Assembly: GCF_047528295.1 (NCBI RefSeq)
Contig: NZ_CP180001.1
Coordinates: 1,860,001 to 1,924,000, forward strand
DNA length: 64,000 nt
Source of the DNA: Peptacetobacter sp900550335
GTDB taxonomy: Bacteria > Bacillota > Clostridia > Peptostreptococcales > Peptostreptococcaceae
Reading direction: 5' to 3'
Shown here: positions 1 through 9,327 of the stretch, one piece after another
Layout: the number at the start of each line of letters is the position of its first letter
Position numbering within the stretch: position 1 is the stretch's first letter
Translations under genes and position numbers: made by a program
The notes under the pieces: model-generated
Seen by the model: the letters and a program-made list of their open reading frames with translations, nothing else
What the model was told of the DNA's origin: nothing
Databases searched by the model: none

Positions 1-2642
1 GAAAGACCTAAACCTACGCCTTTTCTAGAGTCTTTACTTTTTCTTTCTCCAGTATAGAATCTATCAAATATATGACTAGCTAAATCATCTGATATACCTG
101 GACCATTATCTGAAAATTCAAACCAAGCATTGTCATCATCTCTATATACTCTTATATTAATCTTACAACTACTTGTTGCATATTTCAATGAATTATCAAC
201 TAAATTAACAAATACTTGTTCTATTAATTTTGCATCCATTGGAACAAATATCAATTCATCTGGTATATCAATTTCCACATCTGCATCGTTCAACCTTCTT
301 TTTATATGAGACAAGGATTCTGATAATACCTCCTCTACAAGCTCTGGTTCTTTTCCAACCTTCAATTTTCCTTCATCTATCTTTGTCATACTTAGTAAAT
401 TTTCTACTAATTGTATTAACCATTGAGAATCTTCGTATATACCATTTAGTAATTCGTCTGTAATCTCTTCACTTATTTCATTTTTATTTTTTATAATTGT
501 ACTTACAGCACCGGATATCCCCGCAAGTGGAGTTCTTAAATCATGAGAAATAGCTCTTAAAAGGTTACTTCTAAGCCTTTCACTTTCCATTTCTAGTTTA
601 TCTTTTTCTCTTGATTCTGCTAATTCTTCCCTATCAAGTGCAATACTTACCTGTGCTAATACAGTTTCTATAAATATTTCATCATCTGTATCTATATTTT
701 TAACTTCTGATGAAACACCTACAGCACCATGAATTTTTTTAATTCCTTTTATAGGAATATATAGTCCTACAGCACCACTAAGTGTATCTGTAAAATGACC
801 TGCATTCATACCATTATTAACAACCCACTTTGCAACAGCAATTTCGTTTGGAGAAATCATTATATTATTTTCAAAGTCATGTTCTGTTACATCATTGATA
901 CTCTTATGTTCAAATTCTATTTCATTATTTTTTCCCTTATATTTAATATAGTATATTTTTTCTTCATTTTTCATAACTAGGGAAACATCTCTTTCAAGAC
1001 TAACACTTAAAATTTCTAATGCCTTTTCTATTATATCTTCTTTTCTAGATACCTTCAAAAATGTCCTACTTATCCGATAAATCATCTGTGTATGTTCTTC
1101 TCTTTTACTTGCATTATTAGCCTGGAATTTTATATTAGACATTAAAGCACTTGTTATTATTCCTATTACGCAGAACACAGCTAAAGTTATAATATGGCTT
1201 GGATCTGCTATAGATAAGGTATATTTTGGAATAGTAAATAGATAATTTACTATTGTTATATTTAAAAATGCACTTAAAATACCTAGTGTATAACCATTTG
1301 TCCAAAGAGACACCATAGAAACACCTAGCATATAAACTAACAAAATATTATCTTTTGCAAATCCTATCGACTGTAAAACATAAGCCATAACAGTAATAAA
1401 AATACTTATAAGAATCAATTTTATAATATCTACTCTAGAAACAGAAAAAGCTCTCTTCAGTTTGGATTTATTATTATTTTTATTTACCTTATTCGAATGA
1501 ATTTCGTTTCTAAACGGAATTATAAGAATATCTATATTATCTATATTATCTAATAATTTATCAGCAATATCCTTTTTAAATTTCCTTTTAAATTTGCCTT
1601 TATCAGAGTGATCTCTACCAATTATTATTTTAGTTACATTTCTTACCTTAGAATATCTAATAATTTGCTCTTCTGGGTTTTCGCCATGTAATATTACTAC
1701 TTCTGCACCCAATTTTTTTGCAAGATCCATATTTTCGCCAAGTCTTTTTTTAGACTCTTGACTAATTGAAGACATATCTGATGGCTTAACATATATTGCA
1801 ATCCATTTTGCTAAAGAAGAATCTGCTATTCTATACGCCGTTCTTATTACTTTTGATGAAGATGTTGACGGACTTATACACGCTAATAATATATCTGATG
1901 TAGGTTTTACACCTGAATCAGCTTTTGACATTCTTGATATCTGAACTTCTTTATTGACACGATCTGCAGTTTTTCTAAGTGCAATTTCTCTAAGTGCAAT
2001 TAAATTATCTTTTACAAAGAAATTTTCTTTAGCTCTTTCTGCTTGATTTTTTTCGTAAATTTTACCTTCTTTAAATCTCTCTAATAATTCTTCTGGCTCA
2101 ATATCAATAAGTTCTATTTGAGTATAAGAATCACCTATTACTTTATCTGGTACTGTTTCCTTTATATTGATATTTGTTATTATTTCCATAATATCATTTA
2201 GACTTTCAAGATGTTGAACATTCAAAGTTGTGTATACATTTATTCCTGCCAATAAAAGTTCCTCTATATCCTTCCATCTTTTATTATGTCTAGAACCTTT
2301 TGCATTTGTATGTGCAAACTCATCTACTAATATAGTGTGTGGTCTTCTTTTTAATGCAGCATCTATATCAAATTCATTCAATTTTATTCCCTTATATTCG
2401 ACTTGCTTTACTGGAATTCTTTCTAAGCCATCTAATAAAGCCATTGTATCTGGTCTTGTATGTGGTTCTATGTATCCAACTACCACATCTATCCCATTAT
2501 CTTGCAATGAATGAGCCGCTTCTAACATCGCATAAGTTTTACCAACACCCGCAGCATATCCAAAGAATATTTTCAATTTTCCTCTTGAAGTTTCTTCTTC
2601 TTTAATTTTTTCGAGTATACTATCTGGATCTGGTCTTTCCAT
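1..2642 (-). CDS. kdpD: KdpD-family sensor histidine kinase (C-terminus beyond window)
   Basis: Membrane sensor kinase of the Kdp potassium-response system, which would phosphorylate a KdpE-type regulator. About 880 codons are visible. The order is that of KdpD: an N-terminal KdpD domain with P-loop GYAAGVGKTYAML near residues 28-40 and LVDEFAHTN after it; a universal-stress-like domain; four hydrophobic helices at roughly 400-490; a GAF-like region; then the H-box AISHDLRTPLAGI near residue 700, N-box FVNLVDNSLKYA, FSDNGPGI and GVGLGLS. The ATG at 2642 follows GGGAGGTATAGTCT. It lies 39 bases after the KdpB-like ATPase, so the two are probably cotranscribed. Family assignment is firm; the partner regulator, if present, is outside the window. 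Confidence 0.95.
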   Translation of the reverse strand, partial: MERPDPDSILEKIKEEETSRGKLKIFFGYAAGVGKTYAMLEAAHSLQDNGIDVVVGYIEPHTRPDTMALLDGLERIPVKQVEYKGIKLNEFDIDAALKRRPHTILVDEFAHTNAKGSRHNKRWKDIEELLLAGINVYTTLNVQHLESLNDIMEIITNINIKETVPDKVIGDSYTQIELIDIEPEELLERFKEGKIYEKNQAERAKENFFVKDNLIALREIALRKTADRVNKEVQISRMSKADSGVKPTSDILLACISPSTSSSKVIRTAYRIADSSLAKWIAIYVKPSDMSSISQESKKRLGENMDLAKKLGAEVVILHGENPEEQIIRYSKVRNVTKIIIGRDHSDKGKFKRKFKKDIADKLLDNIDNIDILIIPFRNEIHSNKVNKNNNKSKLKRAFSVSRVDIIKLILISIFITVMAYVLQSIGFAKDNILLVYMLGVSMVSLWTNGYTLGILSAFLNITIVNYLFTIPKYTLSIADPSHIITLAVFCVIGIITSALMSNIKFQANNASKREEHTQMIYRISRTFLKVSRKEDIIEKALEILSVSLERDVSLVMKNEEKIYYIKYKGKNNEIEFEHKSINDVTEHDFENNIMISPNEIAVAKWVVNNGMNAGHFTDTLSGAVGLYIPIKGIKKIHGAVGVSSEVKNIDTDDEIFIETVLAQVSIALDREELAESREKDKLEMESERLRSNLLRAISHDLRTPLAGISGAVSTIIKNKNEISEEITDELLNGIYEDSQWLIQLVENLLSMTKIDEGKLKVGKEPELVEEVLSESLSHIKRRLNDADVEIDIPDELIFVPMDAKLIEQVFVNLVDNSLKYATSSCKINIRVYRDDDNAWFEFSDNGPGISDDLASHIFDRFYTGERKSKDSRKGVGLGL

Positions 2643-2680
2643 AGACTATACCTCCCTTTAATTGTAAAATTTATTCTCCT

Positions 2681-4549
2681 TTATTTTTTGTGAAACACAA
2701 CTGTTATCATCATTAAAACACTTGTAAATAAATTAAATAAAAGTAGATACATAGCAGAAACATCTATTTTTAAGTATAAATTATTATTCATAATTATAGG
2801 TAATATTAATATTATTACAGCAACAGATTTTATAATCATTTTTATATAATCTATAACCTTTATTATTTTTTCGGATTTAATAACTTCCCTACTTATACCT
2901 ATTATCATAGGTATTTTTGCAGGATCTGAGTCATTATCTATAATATCTCCAAAACTTTTTACATCTTCATTTGAATTTCCCATAACTATTGAAACATCTG
3001 CATTTGCTAGAGCATATATATCATTTTCTCCATCTCCCACAACAGCAGTTTTATCGCCAACACTTTGGCAATCTTCAACAAAATCCAATTTATTATCAGG
3101 AGTTGCCTCTGATATAAATTTATTAATTCCACATTCTGCTGCTATGGTTGCAGCTGTTAAAGGATTATCTCCTGTCGCTAACACTATATCGTATCCATTA
3201 TTTTCCAATTTTTTAAAAGATTTTTTTAACCCTTCTTTTACAATATCTTTTAAATAAATCACCCCTAATACTTTATCATTCACAGCTATTGATAAAGGAG
3301 TTCCCCCTTTCATAGAAATTTTTTTACTTATTTCTTTACATTCAATAGGATAAGTTCCTCCATTATCTTCTACAAATTTTTTTATTGCTTTTTCAGAACC
3401 CTTTCTAATTTTAAACCCTTCTAAATCACATCCACTAATTCTACTACCTAATGCAAATGAAATAGGTTTAATATCCTTTTGACCAATATATTTTCCTCTT
3501 AAAGAATACAATTTTTTTACATATACTAATATACTTTTTCCTTCTGGAGTATCATCATATGCTGAACTCAATGCTGCAGCTTCTGCAACATCATCTTCAG
3601 ATATGTTTCTAGCAGGATAAATTTTTATTGCCTCTCTATTACCAAATGTAAGAGTTCCTGTTTTATCTATTAAAATTGTTTTTACATCAGCTAATTTTTT
3701 TATTGAATTTATATTTTTTAAATCTATATTATAATATTTTAAAATTTCACCTTTAAATAGCTTTAAAAATTTTAAAATATTATATATATCATCTGGCAAT
3801 ATTGCTATGTATATACCTAAAAAATAAAATATTTTTTCAAACAAATCTATTTTATTGTAATGTGAATATACAAGTATAATAAGTATTGCTACGATTATTG
3901 ATAATACAGTCCTTTTATTTTCTCTTGATCTTCTATCTAAATCATCTATAACTCTTTTATTTATTGTTCTTTTATTTTTAATTTCACCAGAATTTGATTT
4001 TGCTTTAACTACTAAAGAATCCGATATTAGTTTAGTTCCTTCTTTTACTGAATCTCTTTCGCCACCTTCTTCAACCAAAACAGCTGCACTTTCACCTGTT
4101 ATACAGCTTTCATCTAAAAGAGCTACTCCATCAATCACTGTTGCATCACAAGGAACTATATCTCCTCTATTTAATATAAAAATATTTCCTTTTTTTATAT
4201 CTTTTACATCTATTTTTTCAGCATATCCATTTTCTAAATCAACAATTTTTGTTACTGTTTTTGTTTTTTCTTTTGATTTTATCTCTCTTGTTATATCTTT
4301 TTCATACTTAGAGTTAAAGTATCTTATCAATATACTTAAAAATGCAACTAAAAATGAAAATAAAAATACATATATATCTATATTAGATGCATTTTTATCA
4401 AAAACTCTTGCTACTAATATAAAAAACATAACAGTTATAGATATAATTATAGAAACAGATTTTAAGCTTTTTCTTATATATCCAAATTTTAAATCTCCAT
4501 TTACATCTTTATTTGCTTTATATTCATATATACCTGATAATATTTTCAT
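2681..4549 (-). CDS. Diverged KdpB-like P-type ATPase
   Basis: P-type ATPase most like KdpB, the ATP-hydrolysing subunit of the KdpFABC potassium pump. Visible motifs: CITGES near residue 152 (actuator loop), DKTGTLT with the phosphorylated Asp near 295, RKGS in the nucleotide domain, ATGDN and GDGEND in the P domain. The stretches IYPARNISEDDVAEAAALSS and GVIYLKDIVKEGLKK are very KdpB-like. The membrane part departs from the family: KdpB's PTTIGGLL is PDDIYNIL here, while an Asp-x-x-Lys pair (DYIK) matches the TM5 Asp/Lys pair of KdpB in spacing. At about 622 residues it is shorter than the usual roughly 680. No kdpA or kdpC is adjacent. ATG 4549 was preferred to an upstream GTG because AAAGGG precedes it. 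Confidence 0.8.
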   Translation of the reverse strand: MKILSGIYEYKANKDVNGDLKFGYIRKSLKSVSIIISITVMFFILVARVFDKNASNIDIYVFLFSFLVAFLSILIRYFNSKYEKDITREIKSKEKTKTVTKIVDLENGYAEKIDVKDIKKGNIFILNRGDIVPCDATVIDGVALLDESCITGESAAVLVEEGGERDSVKEGTKLISDSLVVKAKSNSGEIKNKRTINKRVIDDLDRRSRENKRTVLSIIVAILIILVYSHYNKIDLFEKIFYFLGIYIAILPDDIYNILKFLKLFKGEILKYYNIDLKNINSIKKLADVKTILIDKTGTLTFGNREAIKIYPARNISEDDVAEAAALSSAYDDTPEGKSILVYVKKLYSLRGKYIGQKDIKPISFALGSRISGCDLEGFKIRKGSEKAIKKFVEDNGGTYPIECKEISKKISMKGGTPLSIAVNDKVLGVIYLKDIVKEGLKKSFKKLENNGYDIVLATGDNPLTAATIAAECGINKFISEATPDNKLDFVEDCQSVGDKTAVVGDGENDIYALANADVSIVMGNSNEDVKSFGDIIDNDSDPAKIPMIIGISREVIKSEKIIKVIDYIKMIIKSVAVIILILPIIMNNNLYLKIDVSAMYLLLFNLFTSVLMMITVVFHKK

Positions 4550-4637
4550 AGACAACACCCTTTCATATTTCTTATATCTTAAATATAACAGTTAAAATAT
4601 AAAGCTAGGATAAAAATGTATTCTTTAAGCATTAAGA

Positions 4638-5432
4638 TTATATAAAGATTGTATAAATACCAACTAACATCATTTTTATTATGGCAAAAAATTCTCTTAC
4701 ATAAAATACTGGTATCAAATACCACTTAGTTCTTTCTGTATAAAAACTTATATTTTTATAACCATCCATTTTTGCATACTTCTCACTTCTAAATGCGTGA
4801 AAATCTGTAGTAACTACCTTAACATCTACATCAGCTACATTTTCCTTACTGTCCTTTTCTATTTTATATCTTGAAAACTCAAAATTCTGCATAGTGTTTA
4901 CAGATTTATCTTCCTTTATAATCATCTCTGGTTTAATTCCTCTTTCAACAAGATATCTTTTCATAGCCTCGGCTTCAGAGATATTTTCTCCGTCACCCTT
5001 CCCACCAGATACAATTATTTTACAATCATCGTCGTTGCTTTTTACATATTCAAGTGCTCTATCAAGCCTTCCTTTAAGTGTAAGTCCTGGCTCATTCCCC
5101 ATCACTCTAGCTCCCAAAACGATGATATAATCACAGTTTTCCGTATTTTTCTTAGGAAATGCGATAATCATTCCCTCAACAGCGACGAATATTATAATCG
5201 CCACAGCTGCACAAATTTTTACAATCATATATAACCACCTATGTTTTTTAATCTTATCTCTAGTGAAGTGGTACACCAAGCAAATTGTTCCAAGTACAAA
5301 GAAAAATCCGCTAAATGCAACCCCATTCATAGCGAAAAACAGTATTCCAAAGTATAAGTAGAACACAATCGCTAAAACCAAGCTAATACTCATAAATATC
5401 AACTCCCACAAGTTTAATTTCAGCAAATTCAC
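4638..5432 (-). CDS. YdcF/ElyC/SanA-type (DUF218) membrane protein
   Basis: Membrane-anchored DUF218 protein; relatives such as SanA and ElyC are linked to envelope integrity, but their biochemical activity is poorly defined. Three or four hydrophobic segments fill the first 90 residues. The DUF218 core follows: YIIVLGARVMGNEPG, then SGGKGDGENISEAEAM, then EDKSVNTMQNFEFS and TTDFHAFRS. Residue order and the Gly-rich second motif are typical of the family. A last hydrophobic stretch near residues 235-262 would put the C-terminus at or across the membrane. It lies 28 bases downstream of the GNAT gene on the same strand, so the two may share a transcript. Confidence 0.85.
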   Translation of the reverse strand: MNLLKLNLWELIFMSISLVLAIVFYLYFGILFFAMNGVAFSGFFFVLGTICLVYHFTRDKIKKHRWLYMIVKICAAVAIIIFVAVEGMIIAFPKKNTENCDYIIVLGARVMGNEPGLTLKGRLDRALEYVKSNDDDCKIIVSGGKGDGENISEAEAMKRYLVERGIKPEMIIKEDKSVNTMQNFEFSRYKIEKDSKENVADVDVKVVTTDFHAFRSEKYAKMDGYKNISFYTERTKWYLIPVFYVREFFAIIKMMLVGIYTIFI

Positions 5433-5460
5433 ATCATTTTATCGTATGATTAAATTTCAA

Positions 5461-6252
5461 CTATTTTCTATACAACTCAAATGCTGTATACTCACCTTTT
5501 TCTCTATATCCAAGTTTTTTGGCAAGCTCTATAGATCCTTTGTTGTGGGCATCCCAGCTAGGATATATCCCTCTTTCCAAGCACTTCAATATTATGCTTG
5601 CCCCACAAATAAGAGCATATCCATTTCTTCTATGTTGCTCATTTGTGTCTATCTCGATTTCAATTCCACCTTCAAAAGTACAGTATGAAGATGCTCCAGA
5701 CACGATTTCATTATTACTTCTATCCAAAAGAACAACTCCTATACCCTTTTTAGAATAGTCTTCGTAATCCTTATAAATTCCAACCAAGTCTTTGCTCCAC
5801 TCGTTTTCTAAACATCTATTGTAGATTTCTTCATCTATATCCAAAATTTCAAATCCTTCTTTTGCAGAACTTTTTATCTCGTTCAATTTACCCACGTCAA
5901 ACTGGCTCATATCTTCAAATGTAGAATATCTCTTAATCTCTTTTAACGCCGGCACACCTTCTAAATCTACATCAAATGTATTTCTAACAAGTTCTGCCCA
6001 TTTATCATTTTGAGGTATAATTATATCCATCTCACCTTTTTTATAATCATATTTTAAAAGATTTTCATTAGGCTCACCTGCAAATATCCTAAAATCTCCA
6101 AGTACGGCAACAGCAGATTTTGGATTATCTAAGTCAAGAGAATACACTTCTCCCATAATTTCCTGTAGGCAAGCCAATAAAAAATTATTCTCCAAATTTC
6201 CAAACAAGCTTTTTACTTTTTCTAAGTTCCTAACTTTTACTATATTATTCAT
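5461..6252 (-). CDS. GNAT-family N-acetyltransferase
   Basis: Predicted acetyl-CoA-dependent acetyltransferase of the GNAT_acetyltran type (PF12746-like), 263 residues. The C-terminal half holds the GNAT fold: GIGVVLLDRSNNEIVSGAS, an acidic beta strand GGIEIEIDTNEQHRRNGYA that corresponds to the acetyl-CoA loop, and WDAHNKGSIELAKKLGYRE at the end, typical of the last GNAT motif. The N-terminal half is less conserved, as usual in this subfamily. The substrate cannot be read from sequence. The ATG follows AAAGGGAG. It sits between chorismate mutase and the DUF218 gene on the same strand, with no obvious functional link to either. Confidence 0.85.
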   Translation of the reverse strand: MNNIVKVRNLEKVKSLFGNLENNFLLACLQEIMGEVYSLDLDNPKSAVAVLGDFRIFAGEPNENLLKYDYKKGEMDIIIPQNDKWAELVRNTFDVDLEGVPALKEIKRYSTFEDMSQFDVGKLNEIKSSAKEGFEILDIDEEIYNRCLENEWSKDLVGIYKDYEDYSKKGIGVVLLDRSNNEIVSGASSYCTFEGGIEIEIDTNEQHRRNGYALICGASIILKCLERGIYPSWDAHNKGSIELAKKLGYREKGEYTAFELYRK

Positions 6253-6325
6253 AAAACTCCCTTTCAGTGAATTAGCTTTTCAATTATTCTAAATTATAAT
6301 CTATACAATTCAAATTAGAAGACTC

Positions 6326-6598
6326 CTACAATCCAAGCTCTTTTTTCTGAGATTCTCTACTCAATCTCATCAAAAGCTCAAACACTTCTCTTATATCATT
6401 CTCATATTTTTTATCATTTAAATTATCCACAGCCTTTTGAAGCACAACTTCTTCTCTGCTGCTCTGTAATACTTCCATTCCATTTTCCTTCTTATAATTT
6501 GCAACCTTTAAAACAGTTTCCATTCTCTTTTCAAAAAGCTGCACAAGCTCTCTATCTATCTCATCTATTTCAACTCTATATTCATCAAGCTTTGTCAT
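6326..6598 (-). CDS. aroQ: Chorismate mutase, AroQ type
   Basis: Converts chorismate to prephenate, the branch towards phenylalanine and tyrosine. The 90-residue protein is a single-domain AroQ helical mutase: LDEYRVEIDEIDRELVQLFE and KRMETVLKVANYKKENG give the usual active-site Arg and Lys pattern, and LMRLSRESQKK closes the bundle. The ATG at 6598 was chosen over a site eight codons upstream because AAGGAGAG stands six bases before it. It follows aroA and aroC in the direction of transcription, so the three enzymes run from the EPSP step to chorismate and then prephenate in one gene group. Confidence 0.92.
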   Translation of the reverse strand: MTKLDEYRVEIDEIDRELVQLFEKRMETVLKVANYKKENGMEVLQSSREEVVLQKAVDNLNDKKYENDIREVFELLMRLSRESQKKELGL

Positions 6599-6711
6599 AC
6601 TACTCTCCTTTTCAAATATCAACTCTTTAAAATTTTACATCACCTAAATAATACCCAAATATTAACATAAATTTATATCACGTAAATCATGCTCAAAATA
6701 CTAATACAAGT

Positions 6712-7818
6712 CTATATCCCATAAATCATATCCAAAATAGCTATTGCAGTAGCTGATTCAATTACACTAACAGCTCTCTGCACTATGCAAGGATCGTGTC
6801 TGCCATTTACCTCAATCTCTGTATTCTTTACGCCATTATCCTTACAATCTCTCAAATTGGCCACGTTTACCGTTCTCTGCTTACTAGCTATAGAAGGAGT
6901 AGGTTTAATCGCAACGGTAAATACAATAGGCATTCCATTTGTAATTCCGCCTATTACCCCTCCGTTATTATTGGTATAAGATAAAATTTTTCCTTCATTA
7001 TCTACATACATCTCATCATTTGCTTCTGAGCCATACATCCTAGAAATATCAAATCCTTCTCCAAACTCAATCCCTTTCACAGCAGGAATCGAAAACATCA
7101 TACTAGAAATAACCGACTCAACAGAGTCAAAGATTGGACTTCCTATACCCGCATCTATTCCTACAACAGCACACTCAATCCTTCCACCTACAGAATCTAA
7201 ATTTTCTCTAGCCTTTAAAATTTCATTTTTCATACTATCCTCAAGACTTTCATCTATTAAAGGAAAGTCAGAGTATGAAAGTCTTTTTATTAATTTCTCA
7301 TCTATATTAGTATAGTCAAAACTACTATCCTCAATATTTTTTATCGCCTTAATATGAGATACAATCTTTATACCTTTTTTCTCTAAAATCTGTCTACAGA
7401 TAGCCCCCGCAAACACAATTGGAGCTGTAAGTCTTCCAGAAAAGTGTCCTCCACCTCGGTAATCATTAAAACCTTTGTATCTTACAAAACCGGTGTAATC
7501 AGCATGCCCTGGTCTAAAATTATCTCTTATTTGTGTATAATCCGCCGATTTTCTATCCTTATTCTTGATATTTGCACAAAGTGGAGTCCCTGTAGTCTTT
7601 CCTTCAAAAAAACCACTTACAATATTTGCCTTGTCGTCCTCTTTTCTTGCAGTGGATAACCTATTTTTTCCGGGCTTTCTTCTATCCATTTGTCTTTCTA
7701 CTTCATCTAAATCTATCTCAAATCCTGGTTCCAATCCGTCTATAACAACACCTATTTCTGCTCCATGAGATTCTCCAAATATTGATATTTTTAAATTTTT
7801 TCCCCACATACTACTCAA
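6712..7818 (-). CDS. aroC: Chorismate synthase
   Basis: Makes chorismate from EPSP using reduced FMN; last common step of aromatic amino acid synthesis. Full length (368 residues). Signature blocks are present: ISIFGESHG at the N-terminus, RRKPGKNRLSTARKEDD, RPGHADYTGFVRYKG, YRGGGHFSGR, GGVIGGITNGMP and NGRHDPCIVQRAV. The likely start is the TTG at 7818, because AGGTGG lies eight bases before it; an ATG three codons later would leave the ribosome site too far away. aroA lies directly upstream, chorismate mutase downstream. Confidence 0.96.
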   Translation of the reverse strand: MSSMWGKNLKISIFGESHGAEIGVVIDGLEPGFEIDLDEVERQMDRRKPGKNRLSTARKEDDKANIVSGFFEGKTTGTPLCANIKNKDRKSADYTQIRDNFRPGHADYTGFVRYKGFNDYRGGGHFSGRLTAPIVFAGAICRQILEKKGIKIVSHIKAIKNIEDSSFDYTNIDEKLIKRLSYSDFPLIDESLEDSMKNEILKARENLDSVGGRIECAVVGIDAGIGSPIFDSVESVISSMMFSIPAVKGIEFGEGFDISRMYGSEANDEMYVDNEGKILSYTNNNGGVIGGITNGMPIVFTVAIKPTPSIASKQRTVNVANLRDCKDNGVKNTEIEVNGRHDPCIVQRAVSVIESATAIAILDMIYGI

Positions 7819-7825
7819 ATAAAAT

Positions 7826-7902
7826 CACCACCTATCAACTATTAATCTCTATTAATCAACTATTAATCTTCGTTAATCTCTATTAATATTTATTAATCAA
7901 CT
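7826..7902. repeat. Short AT-rich direct repeats between aroA and aroC
   Basis: About seven loosely spaced copies of a TATTAAT-type unit (ctattaatc, tctattaat, cgttaatct) fill the gap between aroA and the start of aroC. The pattern looks like replication slippage. It lies in the transcribed spacer just ahead of the aroC ribosome-binding site; no function is evident. Confidence 0.7.
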
Positions 7903-7906
7903 AATA

Positions 7907-9247
7907 TTATTTTTCAATAACTTCTATACATCCACCTATTTTTTCAAAATCCTCAAAAAATCTTGGATAAGATTTAGAAATACATTCAGCATCTTTTATA
8001 ATTATTTCTTCCTCGCAAACTGTAGACGCTATTGAAAGCATCATACATATTCTGTGATCCTTGTGGCTCCAAACATCACAGCCACCTTTTAACTTCTTAT
8101 TTCCATTTCCATATATTATGAGAGAGTCCTCTTTTTCTTCTATATTTGCTCCTAATTTTGATAATTCCTCATTTATCGCACTAAGTCTATCACATTCTTT
8201 AATTCTAAGCCTTTTTGCATTGATAATCTCTGTCGTACCATTTGCAAATGCTGCACAAACAGAAAGAACAGGTATAATATCTGGGCAATCTGTTGCATCA
8301 ATCACTGTGCTATTTAAAGAATTCACCTTCATTTTTATATCACTGCACTCGTTATAAATTCTCTCGCATCCCATTCTTTCAAGAATTTCTAAAGTAGCCT
8401 TGTCTCCTTGAATTGAATCTCTTCTTAGCCCTTTTATATTTACATCATTTCCAATTGCATCAGCACATAAGAAAAATGCCCCTTGAGAAAAATCTCCTTC
8501 AACAGTGTACTTATTATAGCCCTGTTTTTCTTTTCTACATTTATACTTTTGATTGCCTTTTATCCTAAATTTTCTATAATTATTATTTTCAATTTCTATT
8601 CCAAAATCCTTTAGACATTGCAATGTTATATCTATATAGCTCTTAGATTCTATCTTATCAGTAATTTTTAATAAAGAATCCTCTTCTAACATAGACAATG
8701 CAAACAACATCCCTGTTATAAACTGAGAGCTAATGTTTCCAGGAATATCATACTCTCCAGCATTTAGATTTCCGTCTATTTCTAAGTAATTTTCTCCTCT
8801 TTTGTATTTAATTCCATTCTTATCAAAAATATCGTAATAAACATCTAGTGGTCTTTTTCCTAAATTACCGCTCATCTCAAATCTACACTTATATCCTAAA
8901 GCTGCAGCTATCGGTATCATAAATCTAAGAGTAGATCCAGATTCATTGCAGTTTATGATGTGCATATTATTATTCATATTATGAATATTATTATTTATAT
9001 CGTGAACATCATTATTCATGATTTGAATTCCTTCAATTTCTATACTCATATTTTCTATTTTTGATGTTGCTCCAAGCTCTTCTAAAGCCTCAAGAGTAGC
9101 TCTTATATCATCTGAAAGCTCTATATTTCTTACTATACTCTTTCCTTCCGAAAGAGCTGCACAAATAAGTGCTCTATGTGCAAAACTTTTTGATGGCGGA
9201 ATTACAACATTTCCAGAAAGCTTTGATGGTTTTATTTTTATATCCAT
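7907..9247 (-). CDS. aroA: 3-phosphoshikimate 1-carboxyvinyltransferase (EPSP synthase)
   Basis: Joins shikimate-3-phosphate and phosphoenolpyruvate. At 446 residues it is slightly longer than usual. Motifs: PPSKSFAHRALICAALSEG at the N-terminus, NCNESGSTLRFMIPIAAALG with GNLGKRPLD after it, ISSQFITGMLFAL, LRIKECDRLSAI and DHRICMMLSIAS. Extra length comes from an insert at about residues 75-97 composed almost only of Asn, His, Met, Ile and Asp, just before the NESGSTLR substrate loop. The ATG follows GAGAGGATTTTTA. It is first in the aroA-aroC-chorismate mutase group. Confidence 0.95.
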   Translation of the reverse strand: MDIKIKPSKLSGNVVIPPSKSFAHRALICAALSEGKSIVRNIELSDDIRATLEALEELGATSKIENMSIEIEGIQIMNNDVHDINNNIHNMNNNMHIINCNESGSTLRFMIPIAAALGYKCRFEMSGNLGKRPLDVYYDIFDKNGIKYKRGENYLEIDGNLNAGEYDIPGNISSQFITGMLFALSMLEEDSLLKITDKIESKSYIDITLQCLKDFGIEIENNNYRKFRIKGNQKYKCRKEKQGYNKYTVEGDFSQGAFFLCADAIGNDVNIKGLRRDSIQGDKATLEILERMGCERIYNECSDIKMKVNSLNSTVIDATDCPDIIPVLSVCAAFANGTTEIINAKRLRIKECDRLSAINEELSKLGANIEEKEDSLIIYGNGNKKLKGGCDVWSHKDHRICMMLSIASTVCEEEIIIKDAECISKSYPRFFEDFEKIGGCIEVIEK

Positions 9248-9327
9248 TAAAAATCCTCTCTTCTTTACATTTTTATATTATTTTTCTATTCTTATATTAT
9301 TTCAAAATCTCCTAATCTCCTAATCTG

